This document shows, in pieces, positions 23,712-36,795 of a DNA stretch of 64,000 nucleotides. The number at the start of each line of letters is the position of its first letter. The first letter of the stretch is position 1. The DNA comes from Sipunculus nudus (taxonomy: Eukaryota; Annelida; Sipuncula; Golfingiida; Sipunculidae), in contig CM049316.1 of assembly GCA_026874595.1 (NCBI GenBank), forward strand, positions 72,757,176 to 72,821,175. Direction: 5' to 3'. The position numbers and the translations under genes were made by a program. Below the pieces are notes generated by a model that worked only from the letters and a program-made list of their open reading frames with translations, did not search any database and was not told the DNA's origin.

Positions 23712-26700
23712 TTGCTTGTACAAGAAATAACTTCCAGTCAGTACAGAGGGATTTCTGTTCTCTTGAATTTTGATGATGTGCATGCTGTGTGAACATTTTG
23801 AGCATTCCCAAACAAAATTTGAGCATGATATAAACTAGAAACCAGCATTGGTTTTACACTGAAATCCAGGAGTGTGTTTCTAATTAGTGTCCTTGACCAC
23901 GAGTCATTTGCTCCTACTAGAAGTTAACTTCCTGTTGGGAGAGGGCTTGCTTCTCGCTATTGAGGGGTCTGTTTTTTCCCGTTGCAGGAGTTCACTTCTA
24001 CTTATATGGAAAAATTGTTGATATTGGAACGTTCATTTGCTTTGCTTTTATCAGAAGTTAACTTCCTGTTGGGAGAGGGCTGGCTTCTCTCTATTGAGGG
24101 GTCTGTTTTTTGCCGTTGCAGGAGTTCACTTCTGGCTAGTAGAGAGGAATTTATCCTGGACAGTATAAAATTGATGCTGTTTAGGAAGCACCATTAAACT
24201 TTGGGGATAAGCGGAAAAATAATTCCCGTGACAAAACACCGATTGGAAGTGAACTTTGTTGTACGGAAGAATACACAAATCTGATTTTTATACGACTATC
24301 AGGATGAGGTTTATTTTGCGAGTAGAAAGGTGAAACAGTGTGTCCTTAAAACAGTATAATGTAGTTTAATAGATGTCTTATTCTTGATTGTACAGTATAG
24401 ACTTGTTTCTGTGAAGGGCTTCTGTTGGTTTTGTCAGGAGAAAGCTGCAATCTTGCTATTGGCAGGTTGTACCTCTTGCTTGTACAAGAAATAACTTCCA
24501 GTCAGTACAGAGGGATTTCTGTTCTCTTGAATTTTGATGATGTGCATGCAGTGTGAATATTTTGAGCATTCCCAAACAAAATTTGAGCATAATATAAACT
24601 AGAAACCAGCATTGGTTTTACACTGAAATCCAGGAGTGTGTTTCTAATTAGTGTCCTTGACCACGAGTCATTTGCTCCTACTAGAAGTTAACTTCCTGTT
24701 CGGAGAGGGCTTGCTTCTCGCTATTGAGGGGTCTGTTTTTTCCCGTTGCATGAGTTCACTTCTACCTAATATGAAAAATTGTTGATATTGGAACATTCAT
24801 TTGCTTTGCTCATAACAGAAGTTTACTTTGTGTTGGGAGAGAGCTGGCTTCTCGCTATTGAGGGGTCTGTTTTTTGCCGTTGCAGGAGTTCACTTCTGGC
24901 TAATAGAGAGGAATTTATCCTGGAAAGTATAAAATTGATGCTGTTTAGGAAGCACCATTAAACTTTGAGGCCAAGCGGAAAAATGGTTCCCGTGACGAAA
25001 CAGATTGGATGTGAACTTTGTTGTACGCAAGAATACTCAAGTCTGATTTGTATACGACTATCAGGATGAGGTTTATTTTGCGAGTAGAAAGGTGAAACAA
25101 TGTTTCTTTGAACAGAATAATTTAGTTTTATAGATGTTTTATTCTTGATTGTACAGTATAGACTTTTTTCTGTGAAGGGCTTCTGTTGGTTTTGTCAGGA
25201 GAAAGCTGCAATTTTTTTATTGACAGGTTGTACCTCTTGCTTGTACAAGAAATAACTTCCAGTCAGTACAGAGGGATTTCTGTTCTCTTGAATTTTGATG
25301 AAGTGCATGCTGTGTGAACATTTTGAGCATTCCCAAACAAAATTTGAGCATGATATAAACTAGAAACCAGCATTGGTTTTACACTGAAATCCAGGAGTGT
25401 GTTTCTATATAGTGTCCTTGACCACGAGTCATTTGCTCCTACTAGAAGTTAACTTCCTGTTGGGATAGGGCTTGCTTCTCGCTATTGAGGGGTCTGTTTT
25501 TTCCCGTTGCAGGAGTTCACTTCTACTTATATGGAAAAATTGTTGATATTGGAACGTTCATTTGCTTTGCTTTTATCAGAAGTTAACTTCCTGTTGGGAG
25601 AGGGCTGGCTTCTCGCTATTGAGGGGTCTGTTTTTTGCCGTTGCAGGAGTTCACTTCTGGCTAATAGGGAGGAATTTATCCTGGAAAGTATAAAATTGAT
25701 GCTGTTTAGGAAGCACCATTAAACTTTGAGGCCAAGCGGAAAAATGGTTCCCGTGACAAAACAGATTGGAAGTGAACTTTGTTGTACGCAAGAATACACA
25801 AGTCTGATTTGTATACGACTATCAGGATGAGGTTTATTTTGCGAGTAGAAAGGTGAAACAGTGTTTCTTTGAACAGAATAATTTAGTTTTATAGATGTTT
25901 TGTTCTTGATTGTACAGTATAGACTTGTTTCTGTGAAGGGCTTCTGTTGGTTTTGTCAGGAGAAAGCTGCAATCTTGCTATTGGCAGTTGTACCTCTTGC
26001 TTGTACAAGAAATAACTTCCAGTCAGTACAGAGGGATTTCTGTTCTCTTGAATTTTGATGATGTGCATGCTGTGTGAACATTTTGAGCATTCCCAAACAA
26101 AATTTGAGCATGATATAAACTAGAAACCAGCATTGGTTTTACACTGAAATCCAGGAGTGTGTTTCTAATTAGTGTCCTTGACCACGAGTCATTTGCTCCT
26201 ACTAGAAGTTAACTTCCTGTTCGGAGAGGGCTTGCTTCTCGCTATTGAGGGGTCTGTTTTTTCCCGTTGCAGGAGTTCACTTCTACTTATATGGAAAAAT
26301 TGTTGATATTGGAACGTTCATTTGCTTTGCTTTTATCAGAAGTTAACTTCCTGTTGGGAGAGGGCTGGCTTCTCTCTATTGAGGGGTCTGTTTTTTGCCG
26401 TTGCAGGAGTTCACTTCTGGCTAGTAGAGAGGAATTTATCCTGGACAGTATAAAATTGATGCTGTTTAGGAAGCACCATTAAACTTTGGGGATAAGCGGA
26501 AAAATAATTCCCGTGACAAAACACCGATTGGAAGTGAACTTTGTTGTACGGAAGAATACACAAATCTGATTTTTATACGACTATCAGGATGAGGTTTATT
26601 TTGCGAGTAGAAAGGTGAAACAGTGTGTCCTTAAAACAGTATAATGTAGTTTAATAGATGTCTTATTCTTGATTGTACAGTATAGACTTGTTTCTGTGAA

Positions 26701-29043
26701 GGGCTTCTGTTGGTTTTGTCAGGAGAAAGCTGCAATCTTGCTATTGGCAGGTTGTACCTCTTGCTTGTACAAGAAATAACTTCCAGTCAGTACAGAGGGA
26801 TTTCTGTTCTCTTGAATTTTGATGATGTGCATGCAGTGTGAATATTTTGAGCATTCCCAAACAAAATTTGAGCATAATATAAACTAGAAACCAGCATTGG
26901 TTTTACACTGAAATCCAGGAGTGTGTTTCTAATTAGTGTCCTTGACCACGAGTCATTTGCTCCTACTAGAAGTTAACTTCCTGTTCGGAGAGGGCTTGCT
27001 TCTCGCTATTGAGGGGTCTGTTTTTTCCCGTTGCATGAGTTCACTTCTACCTAATATGAAAAATTTTTGATATTGGAACATTCATTTGCTTTGCTCATAA
27101 CAGAAGTTTACTTTGTGTTGGGAGAGAGCTGGCTTCTCGCTATTGAGGGGTCTGTTTTTTGCCGTTGCAGGAGTTCACTTCTGGCTAATAGAGAGGAATT
27201 TATCCTGGAAAGTATAAAATTGATGCTGTTTAGGAAGCACCATTAAACTTTGAGGCCAAGCGGAAAAATGGTTCCCGTGACGAAACAGATTGGATGTGAA
27301 CTTTGTTGTACGCAAGAATACTCAAGTCTGATTTGTATACGACTATCAGGATGAGGTTTATTTTGCGAGTAGAAAGGTGAAACAATGTTTCTTTGAACAG
27401 AATAATTTAGTTTTATAGATGTTTTATTCTCTATTGTACAGTATAGACTTTTTTCTGTGAAGGGCTTCTGTTGGTTTTGTCAGGAGAAAGCTGCAATTTT
27501 TTTATTGACAGGTTGTACCTCTTGCTTGTACAAGAAATAACTTCCAGTCAGTACAGAGGGATTTCTGTTCTCTTGAATTTTGATGAAGTGCATGCTGTGT
27601 GAACATTTTGAGCATTCCCAAACAAAATTTGAGCATGATATAAACTAGAAACCAGCATTGGTTTTACACTGAAATCCAGGAGTGTGTTTCTATATAGTGT
27701 CCTTGACCACGAGTCATTTGCTCCTACTAGAAGTTAACTTCCTGTTGGGATAGGGCTTGCTTCTCGCTATTGAGGGGTCTGTTTTTTCCCGTTGCAGGAG
27801 TTCACTTCTACTTATATGGAAAAATTGTTGATATTGGAACGTTCATTTGCTTTGCTTTTATCAGAAGTTAACTTCCTGTTGGGAGAGGGCTGGCTTCTCG
27901 CTATTGAGGGGTCTGTTTTTTGCCGTTGCAGGAGTTCACTTCTGGCTAATAGGGAGGAATTTATCCTGGAAAGTATAAAATTGATGCTGTTTAGGAAGCA
28001 CCATTAAACTTTGAGGCCAAGCGGAAAAATGGTTCCCGTGACAAAACAGATTGGAAGTGAACTTTGTTGTACGCAAGAATACACAAGTCTGATTTGTATA
28101 CGACTATCAGGATGAGATTTATTTTGCGAGTAGAAAGGTGAAACAGTGTTTCTTTGAACAGAATAATGTAGATTTATAGATGTTTTATTCTTGATTGTAC
28201 AGTATAGACTTGTTTCTGTGAAGTGCTTCTGTTGGTTTTGTCAGGAGAAAGCTGCAATTTTTTTATTGACAGGTTGTACCTCTTGCTTGTAGAAGAAATA
28301 ACTTCCTGTCAGTACAGAGGGATTTCTGTTCTCTTGAACTTTGATGATATGCATGCAGTGTGAACATTTCGAGCATGTCCAAACAAAATTTGAGCATAAT
28401 ATAAACTAGAAACCAGCATTGGTTTTACACTGAAATCCAGGAGTGTGTTTCTATATAGTGTCCTTGACCACGAGTCATTTGCTCCTACTAGAAGTTAACT
28501 TCCTGTTGGGAGAGGGCTTGCTTCTCGCTATTGAGTGGTCTGTTTTTTCCCGTTGCAGGAGTTCACTTCTACCTAATATGAAAAATTGTTGATATTGGAA
28601 CATTCATTTGCTTTGCTCATAACAGAAGTTAACTTTCTGTTGGGAGAGAGCTGGCTTCTCGCTATTGAGGGGTCTGTTTTTTGCCGTTGCAGGAGTTCAC
28701 TTCTGGCTAATAGAGAGGAATTTATCCTGGAAAGTATAAAATTGATGCTGTTTAGGATGCACCATTAAACTTTGAGGCCAAGCGGAAAAATGGTTCCCGT
28801 GACGAAACAGATTGGATGTGAACTTTGTTGTATGCAAGAATACACAAGTCTGATTTGTATACGACTATCAGGATGTGGTTTATTTTGCGAGTAGAAAGGT
28901 GAAACAATATTTCTTTGAACAGAATAATTTAGTTTTATAGATGTTTTATTCTTGATTGTACAGTATAGACTTGTTTCTGTGAAGGGCTTCTGTTGGTTTT
29001 GTCAGGAGAAAGCTGCAATTTTTTTATTGACAGGTTGTACCTC
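23712..29043 (+). repeat. Seven-monomer block A-B-C-A-B*-C-F, copy 1 (5332 bp)
   Basis: Unit starts are 23712, 24476, 25237, 25997, 26761, 27522 and 28283, with lengths 764, 761, 760, 764, 761, 761 and 761. The block is two ABC trimers followed by an F unit, which has GCTTGTAGAAGAAAT, GATATGCATG, GAGTGGTCTG and GGATGCACC. The next 5332 bp repeat the same order of types, so this is a tandem duplication at the level above the trimer. Confidence 0.9.
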
Positions 29044-32000
29044 TTGCTTGTACAAGAAATAACTTCCAGTCAGTACAGAGGGATTTCTGTTCTCTTGAAT
29101 TTTGATGATGTGCATGCAGTGTGAACATTTCGAGCATGCCCAAAAAACAAAATTTGAGCATAATATAAACTAAACCAGCATTGGTTTTACACTGAAATTC
29201 AGGAGTGTGTTTCGATATAGTGTCCTTGACCACGAGTCATTTGCTCCTACTAGAAGTTAACTTCCTGTTGGGAGAGGGCTTGCTTCTCGCTATTGCGGGG
29301 TCTGTTTTTTCCCGTTGCAGGAGTTCACTTCTACTTATATGGAAAAATTGTTGATATTGGAACGTTCATTTGCTTTGCTTTTATCAGAAGTTAACTTCCT
29401 GTTGGGAGAGGGCTGGCTTCTCTCTATTGAGGGGTCTGTTTTTTGCCGTTGCAGGAGTTCACTTCTGGCTAGTAGAGAGGAATTTATCCTGGACAGTATA
29501 AAATTGATGCTGTTTAGGAAGCACCATTAAACTTTGGGGATAAGCGGAAAAATAATTCCCGTGACAAAACACCGATTGGAAGTGAACTTTGTTGTACGGA
29601 AGAATACACAAATCTGATTTTTATACGACTATCAGGATGAGGTTTATTTTGCGAGTAGAAAGGTGAAACAGTGTGTCCTTAAAACAGTATAATGTAGTTT
29701 AATAGATGTCTTATTCTTGATTGTACAGTATAGACTTGTTTCTGTGAAGGGCTTCTGTTGGTTTTGTCAGGAGAAAGCTGCAATCTTGCTATTGGCAGGT
29801 TGTACCTCTTGCTTGTACAAGAAATAACTTCCAGTCAGTACAGAGGGATTTCTGTTCTCTTGAATTTTGATGATGTGCATGCAGTGTGAATATTTTGAGC
29901 ATTCCCAAACAAAATTTGAGCATAATATAAACTAGAAACCAGCATTGGTTTTACACTGAAATCCAGGAGTGTGTTTCTAATTAGTGTCCTTGACCACGAG
30001 TCATTTGCTCCTACTAGAAGTTAACTTCCTGTTCGGAGAGGGCTTGCTTCTCGCTATTGAGGGGTCTGTTTTTTTCCCGTTGCATGAGTTCACTTCTACC
30101 TAATATGAAAAATTGTTGATATTGGAACATTCATTTGCTTTGCTCATAACAGAAGTTTACTTTGTGTTGGGAGAGAGCTGGCTTCTCGCTATTGAGGGGT
30201 CTGTTTTTTGCCGTTGCAGGAGTTCACTTCTGGCTAATAGAGAGGAATTTATCCTGGAAAGTATAAAATTGATGCTGTTTAGGAAGCACCATTAAACTTT
30301 GAGGCCAAGCGGAAAAATGGTTCCCGTGACGAAACAGATTGGATGTGAACTTTGTTGTACGCAAGAATACTCAAGTCTGATTTGTATACGACTATCAGGA
30401 TGAGGTTTATTTTGCGAGTAGAAAGGTGAAACAATGTTTCTTTGAACAGAATAATTTAGTTTTATAGATGTTTTATTCTTGATTGTACAGTATAGACTTT
30501 TTTCTGTGAAGGGCTTCTGTTGGTTTTGTCAGGAGAAAGCTGCAATTTTTTTATTGACAGGTTGTACCTCTTGCTTGTACAAGAAATAACTTCCAGTCAG
30601 TACAGAGGGATTTCTGTTCTCTTGAATTTTGATGAAGTGCATGCTGTGTGAACATTTTGAGCATTCCCAAACAAAATTTGAGCATGATATAAACTAGAAA
30701 CCAGCATTGGTTTTACACTGAAATCCAGGAGTGTGTTTCTATATAGTGTCCTTGACCACGAGTCATTTGCTCCTACTAGAAGTTAACTTCCTGTTGGGAT
30801 AGGGCTTGCTTCTCGCTATTGAGGGGTCTGTTTTTTCCCGTTGCAGGAGTTCACTTCTACTTATATGGAAAAATTGTTGATATTGGAACGTTCATTTGCT
30901 TTGCTTTTATCAGAAGTTAACTTCCTGTTGGGAGAGGGCTGGCTTCTCGCTATTGAGGGGTCTGTTTTTTGCCGTTGCAGGAGTTCACTTCTGGCTAATA
31001 GGGAGGAATTTATCCTGGAAAGTATAAAATTGATGCTGTTTAGGAAGCACCATTAAACTTTGAGGCCAAGCGGAAAAATGGTTCCCGTGACAAAACAGAT
31101 TGGAAGTGAACTTTGTTGTACGCAAGAATACACAAGTCTGATTTGTATACGACTATCAGGATGAGGTTTATTTTGCGAGTAGAAAGGTGAAACAGTGTTT
31201 CTTTGAACAGAATAATTTAGTTTTATAGATGTTTTGTTCTTGATTGTACAGTATAGACTTGTTTCTGTGAAGGGCTTCTGTTGGTTTTGTCAGGAGAAAG
31301 CTGCAATCTTGCTATTGGCAGTTGTACCTCATGTTGTACAAGAAATAACTTCCAGTCAGTACAGAGGGATTTCTGTTCTCTTGAATTTTGATGATGTGCA
31401 TGCTGTGTGAACATTTTGAGAATTCCCAAACAAAATTTGAGCATGATATAAACTAGAAACCAGCATTGGTTTTACACTGAAATCCAGGAGTGTGTTTCTA
31501 ATTAGTGTCCTTGACCACGAGTCATTTGCTCCTACTAGAAGTTAACTTCCTGTTGGGAGAGGGCTTGCTTCTCGCTATTGAGGGGTCTGTTTTTTCCCGT
31601 TGCAGGAGTTCACTTCTACTTATATGGAAAAATTGTTGATATTGGAACGTTCATTTGCTTTGCTTTTATCAGAAGTTAACTTCCTGTTGGGAGAGGGCTG
31701 GCTTCTCTCTATTGAGGGGTCTGTTTTTTGCCGTTGCAGGAGTTCACTTCTGGCTAGTAGAGAGGAATTTATCCTGGACAGTATAAAATTGATGCTGTTT
31801 AGGAAGCACCATTAAACTTTGGGGATAAGCGGAAAAATAATTCCCGTGACAAAACACCGATTGGAAGTGAACTTTGTTGTACGGAAGAATACACAAATCT
31901 GATTTTTATACGACTATCAGGATGAGGTTTATTTTGCGAGTAGAAAGGTGAAACAGTGTGTCCTTAAAACAGTATAATGTAGTTTAATAGATGTCTTATT

Positions 32001-34375
32001 CTTGATTGTACAGTATAGACTTGTTTCTGTGAAGGGCTTCTGTTGGTTTTGTCAGGAGAAAGCTGCAATCTTGCTATTGGCAGGTTGTACCTCTTGCTTG
32101 TACAAGAAATAACTTCCAGTCAGTACAGAGGGATTTCTGTTCTCTTGAATTTTGATGATGTGCATGCAGTGTGAATATTTTGAGCATTCCCAAACAAAAT
32201 TTGAGCATAATATAAACTAGAAACCAGCATTGGTTTTACACTGAAATCCAGGAGTGTGTTTCTAATTAGTGTCCTTGACCACGAGTCATTTGCTCCTACT
32301 AGAAGTTAACTTCCTGTTCGGAGAGGGCTTGCTTCTCGCTATTGAGGGGTCTGTTTTTTCCCGTTGCATGAGTTCACTTCTACCTAATATGAAAAATTTT
32401 TGATATTGGAACATTCATTTGCTTTGCTCATAACAGAAGTTTACTTTGTGTTGGGAGAGAGCTGGCTTCTCGCTATTGAGGGGTCTGTTTTTTGCCGTTG
32501 CAGGAGTTCACTTCTGGCTAATAGAGAGGAATTTATCCTGGAAAGTATAAAATTGATGCTGTTTAGGAAGCACCATTAAACTTTGAGGCCAAGCGGAAAA
32601 ATGGTTCCCGTGACGAAACAGATTGGATGTGAACTTTGTTGTACGCAGGAATACTCAAGTCTGATTTGTATACGACTATCAGGATGAGGTTTATTTTGCG
32701 AGTAGAAAGGTGAAACAATGTTTCTTTGAACAGAATAATTTAGTTTTATAGATGTTTTATTCTCTATTGTACAGTATAGACTTTTTTCTGTGAAGGGCTT
32801 CTGTTGGTTTTGTCAGGAGAAAGCTGCAATTTTTTTATTGACAGGTTGTACCTCTTGCTTGTACAAGAAATAACTTCCAGTCAGTACAGAGGGATTTCTG
32901 TTCTCTTGAATTTTGATGAAGTGCATGCTGTGTGAACATTTTGAGCATTCCCAAACAAAATTTGAGCATGATATAAACTAGAAACCAGCATTGGTTTTAC
33001 ACTGAAATCCAGGAGTGTGTTTCTATATAGTGTCCTTGACCACGAGTCATTTGCTCCTACTAGAAGTTAACTTCCTGTTGGGATAGGGCTTGCTTCTCGC
33101 TATTGAGGGGTCTGTTTTTTCCCGTTGCAGGAGTTCACTTCTACTTATATGGAAAAATTGTTGATATTGGAACGTTCATTTGCTTTGCTTTTATCAGAAG
33201 TTAACTTCCTGTTGGGAGAGGGCTGGCTTCTCGCTATTGAGGGGTCTGTTTTTTGCCGTTGCAGGAGTTCACTTCTGGCTAATAGGGAGGAATTTATCCT
33301 GGAAAGTATAAAATTGATGCTGTTTAGGAAGCACCATTAAACTTTGAGGCCAAGCGGAAAAATGGTTCCCGTGACAAAACAGATTGGAAGTGAACTTTGT
33401 TGTACGCAAGAATACACAAGTCTGATTTGTATACGACTATCAGGATGAGATTTATTTTGCGAGTAGAAAGGTGAAACAGTGTTTCTTTGAACAGAATAAT
33501 GTAGATTTATAGATGTTTTATTCTTGATTGTACAGTATAGACTTGTTTCTGTGAAGTGCTTCTGTTGGTTTTGTCAGGAGAAAGCTGCAATTTTTTTATT
33601 GACAGGTTGTACCTCTTGCTTGTAGAAGAAATAACTTCCTGTCAGTACAGAGGGATTTCTGTTCTCTTGAACTTTGATGATATGCATGCAGTGTGAACAT
33701 TTCGAGCATGTCCAAACAAAATTTGAGCATAATATAAACTAGAAACCAGCATTGGTTTTACACTGAAATCCAGGAGTGTGTTTCTATATAGTGTCCTTGA
33801 CCACGAGTCATTTGCTCCTACTAGAAGTTAACTTCCTGTTGGGAGAGGGCTTGCTTCTCGCTATTGAGTGGTCTGTTTTTTCCCGTTGCAGGAGTTCACT
33901 TCTACCTAATATGAAAAATTGTTGATATTGGAACATTCATTTGCTTTGCTCATAACAGAAGTTAACTTTCTGTTGGGAGAGAGCTGGCTTCTCGCTATTG
34001 AGGGGTCTGTTTTTTGCCGTTGCAGGAGTTCACTTCTGGCTAATAGAGAGGAATTTATCCTGGAAAGTATAAAATTGATGCTGTTTAGGATGCACCATTA
34101 AACTTTGAGGCCAAGCGGAAAAATGGTTCCCGTGACGAAACAGATTGGATGTGAACTTTGTTGTATGCAAGAATACACAAGTCTGATTTGTATACGACTA
34201 TCAGGATGTGGTTTATTTTGCGAGTAGAAAGGTGAAACAATATTTCTTTGAACAGAATAATTTAGTTTTATAGATGTTTTATTCTTGATTGTACAGTATA
34301 GACTTGTTTCTGTGAAGGGCTTCTGTTGGTTTTGTCAGGAGAAAGCTGCAATCTTGCTATTGGCAGTTGTACCTC
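29044..34375 (+). repeat. Seven-monomer block, copy 2 (5332 bp)
   Basis: Unit starts are 29044, 29809, 30571, 31331, 32094, 32855 and 33616, with lengths 765, 762, 760, 763, 761, 761 and 760. The first unit has an E1 head (AAACTAAACCAG, TTTCGATATAG) joined to an A body between about 29225 and 29290, with the rare TATTGCGGGG of the A unit at 4840. The start of the fourth unit is damaged (CTCATGTTGTAC near 31329). The sixth and seventh units repeat rare variants of copy 1 (AATGTAGATTTATAG, GAGTGGTCTG). Confidence 0.9.
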
Positions 34376-35898
34376 TTGCTTGTACAAGAAATAACTTCCA
34401 GTCACTACAGAGGGATTTCTGTTCTCTTGAATTTTGATGATGTGCATGCTGTGTGAACATTTTGAGCATTCCCAAACAAAATTTGAGCATGATATAAACT
34501 AGAAACCAGCATTGGTTTTACACTGAAATCCAGGAGTGTGTTTCTATATAGTGTCCTTGACCACGAGTCATTTGCTCCTACTAGAAGTTAACTTCCTGTT
34601 GGGAGAGGGCTTGCTTCTCGCTATTGAGGGGTCTGTTTTTTCCCGTTGCAGGAGTTCACTTCTACTTATATGGAAAAATTGTTGATATTGGAACGTTCAT
34701 TTGCTTTGCTTTTATCAGAAATTAACTTCCTGTTGGGAGAGAGCTGGCTTCTCGCTATTGAGTGGTCCGTTTTTTTGCCGCTGCAGGAGTTCACTTCTGG
34801 CTAATAGAGAGGAATTTATCCTGGAAAGTATAAAATTGATGCTGTTTATGAAGCACCATTAAACTTTGAGGCCAAGCGGAAAAATGGTTCCCGTGACGAA
34901 ACAGATTGGATGTGACCTTTGTTGTACGCAAGAATACACAAGTCTGATTTGTATACGACTATCAGGATGAGGTTTATTTTGCGAGTAGAAAGGTAAAACA
35001 GTGTTTCTTTGAACAGAATAATTTAGTTTTATAGCTGTTTTGTTCTTGATTGTACAGTATAGACTTGTTTCTGTGAAGGGCTTCTGTTGGTTTTGTCAGG
35101 AGAAAGCTGCAATCTTGCTATTGGCAGGTTGTACCTCTTGCTTGTACAAGAAATAACTTCCAGTCAGTACAGAGGGATTTCTGTTCTCTTGAATTTTGAT
35201 GATATGCATGCAGTGTGAACATTTCGAGCATGTCCAAACAAAATTTGAGCATAATATAAACTAGAAACCAGCATTGGTTTTACACTGAAATCCAGGAGTG
35301 TGTTTCTATATAGTGTCCTTGACCACGAGTCATTTGCTCCTACTAGAAGTTAACTTCCTGTTGGGAGAGGGCTTGCTTCTCGCGATTGAGGGGTCTGTTT
35401 TTTCCCGTTGCAGGAGTTCACTTCTACCTAATATGGAAAAATTGTTGATATTGGAACATTCATTTGCTTTGCTTTTAACAGGAATTAACTTCCTGTTTGG
35501 AGAGGGCTGGCTTCTCGATATTGAGGGGTCTATTTTTTACCGTTGCAGGAGTTCACCTCAGTCTAGTAGAGAGGAATTTATCCTGGAAAGTATAAAATTG
35601 ATGCATTTTAGGAAGCACCATTAAACTTTGGGGCCAAGCGGAAAAATGGTTCCCTGACAAAACACAGATTGGAAGTAAACTTTGTTGTATGCAAGAATAC
35701 ACGTCTGATTTGTATACGACTATCAGGATGAGATTTATTTTGCGAGTAGAAAGGTGAAACAGTGTGTCTTTGAACAGAATAATGTAGTTTTATTGATGTC
35801 TTATTCTTGATTGTACAGTATAGACTTGTTTCTGTGAAGGGCTTCTGTTGGTTTTGTCAGGAGAAAGCTGCAATCTTGCTATTGGCAGGTTGTACCTC
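34376..35898 (+). repeat. Monomers 46-47: hybrid unit and G
   Basis: 34376-35137 has an E2/D-like head, an A/C-like first subrepeat (ACTTATATGG, GGAACGTTC), then GAAATTAACTTCC, GAGTGGTCCG and a D-like tail (TTTATGAAGC). 35138-35898 is G with an F-like head (GATATGCATG, CATTTCGAGCATGTCC) and the variant CTCGCGATTGAG, also found at 62717-62728. Confidence 0.78.
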
Positions 35899-36795
35899 TT
35901 GCTTGTACAAGGAATAACTTCCTGTCAGTACAGAGGGAGTTCTGTTCTCTTGAACATTGATGATGTGCATGCAGTGTAAACATTTTGAGCATGCCAAAAC
36001 AAAATTTGAGCATAATATAAACTAGAAACCAGCATTGGTTTTACACTGAAATCCAGGAGTGTGTTTCTATATAGTGTCCTTGACCACGAGTCATTTGCTC
36101 CTACTAGAAGTTAACTTACTGTTGGGAGAGGGCTAGCTTCTCGCTATTGAGGGGTCTGTTTTTACCCGTGGCAGGAGTTCACTTCTACCTAATATGGAAA
36201 AATTGTTGATATTGGAACATTCATTTGCTTTGCTTTTAACAGAAGTTAACTTCCTGTTGGGAGAGGGCTGGCTTCTCTCTATTGAGGGGTCTGTTTTTTG
36301 CCGTTGCAGGAGTTCACTTCTACCTAACATGGAAAAATTGTTGATATTGGAACATTCATTTGCTTTGCTTATAACAGAAGTTAACTTCCTGTTGGGAGAG
36401 GGCTGGCTTCTCGCTATTGAGGGGTCTGTTTTTTGCCGTTGCAGGAGTTCACTTCTGGCTAATAGAGAGGAATTTATCCTGGAAAGTATAAAATTGATGC
36501 TGTTTAGGAAGCACAATTAAACTTTGGCGCCAAGCGGAAAAATGGTTCCCATGACAAAACAGATTTGAAGTGAACTTTGTTGTACGCAAGAATACACAAG
36601 TCTGATTTGTATACGACTATCAGGATGAGGTTTATTTTGCGAGTAGAAAGGTGAAACAATATTTCTTTGAACAGAATAATTTAGTTTTATAGATTTTTTG
36701 TTCTTGATTGTACAGTATAGACTTGTTTCTGTGAAGGGCTTCTGTTGGTTTTTTCAGGAGAAAGCTGCAATTTTTTTATTGACAGGTTGTACCTC
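35899..36795 (+). repeat. Monomer 48, type H with one extra subrepeat (897 bp)
   Basis: The unit has two full subrepeats and the partial, one fewer than other H units. The type H marks are intact (AAGGAATAAC, ACATTGATG, ACCCGTGGC, GGCGCCAAGCGG). It is the intermediate in the 1/2/3-copy series of full subrepeats. The tail has F-like CAATATTTC and an altered GATTTTTTGTTC. Confidence 0.9.
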
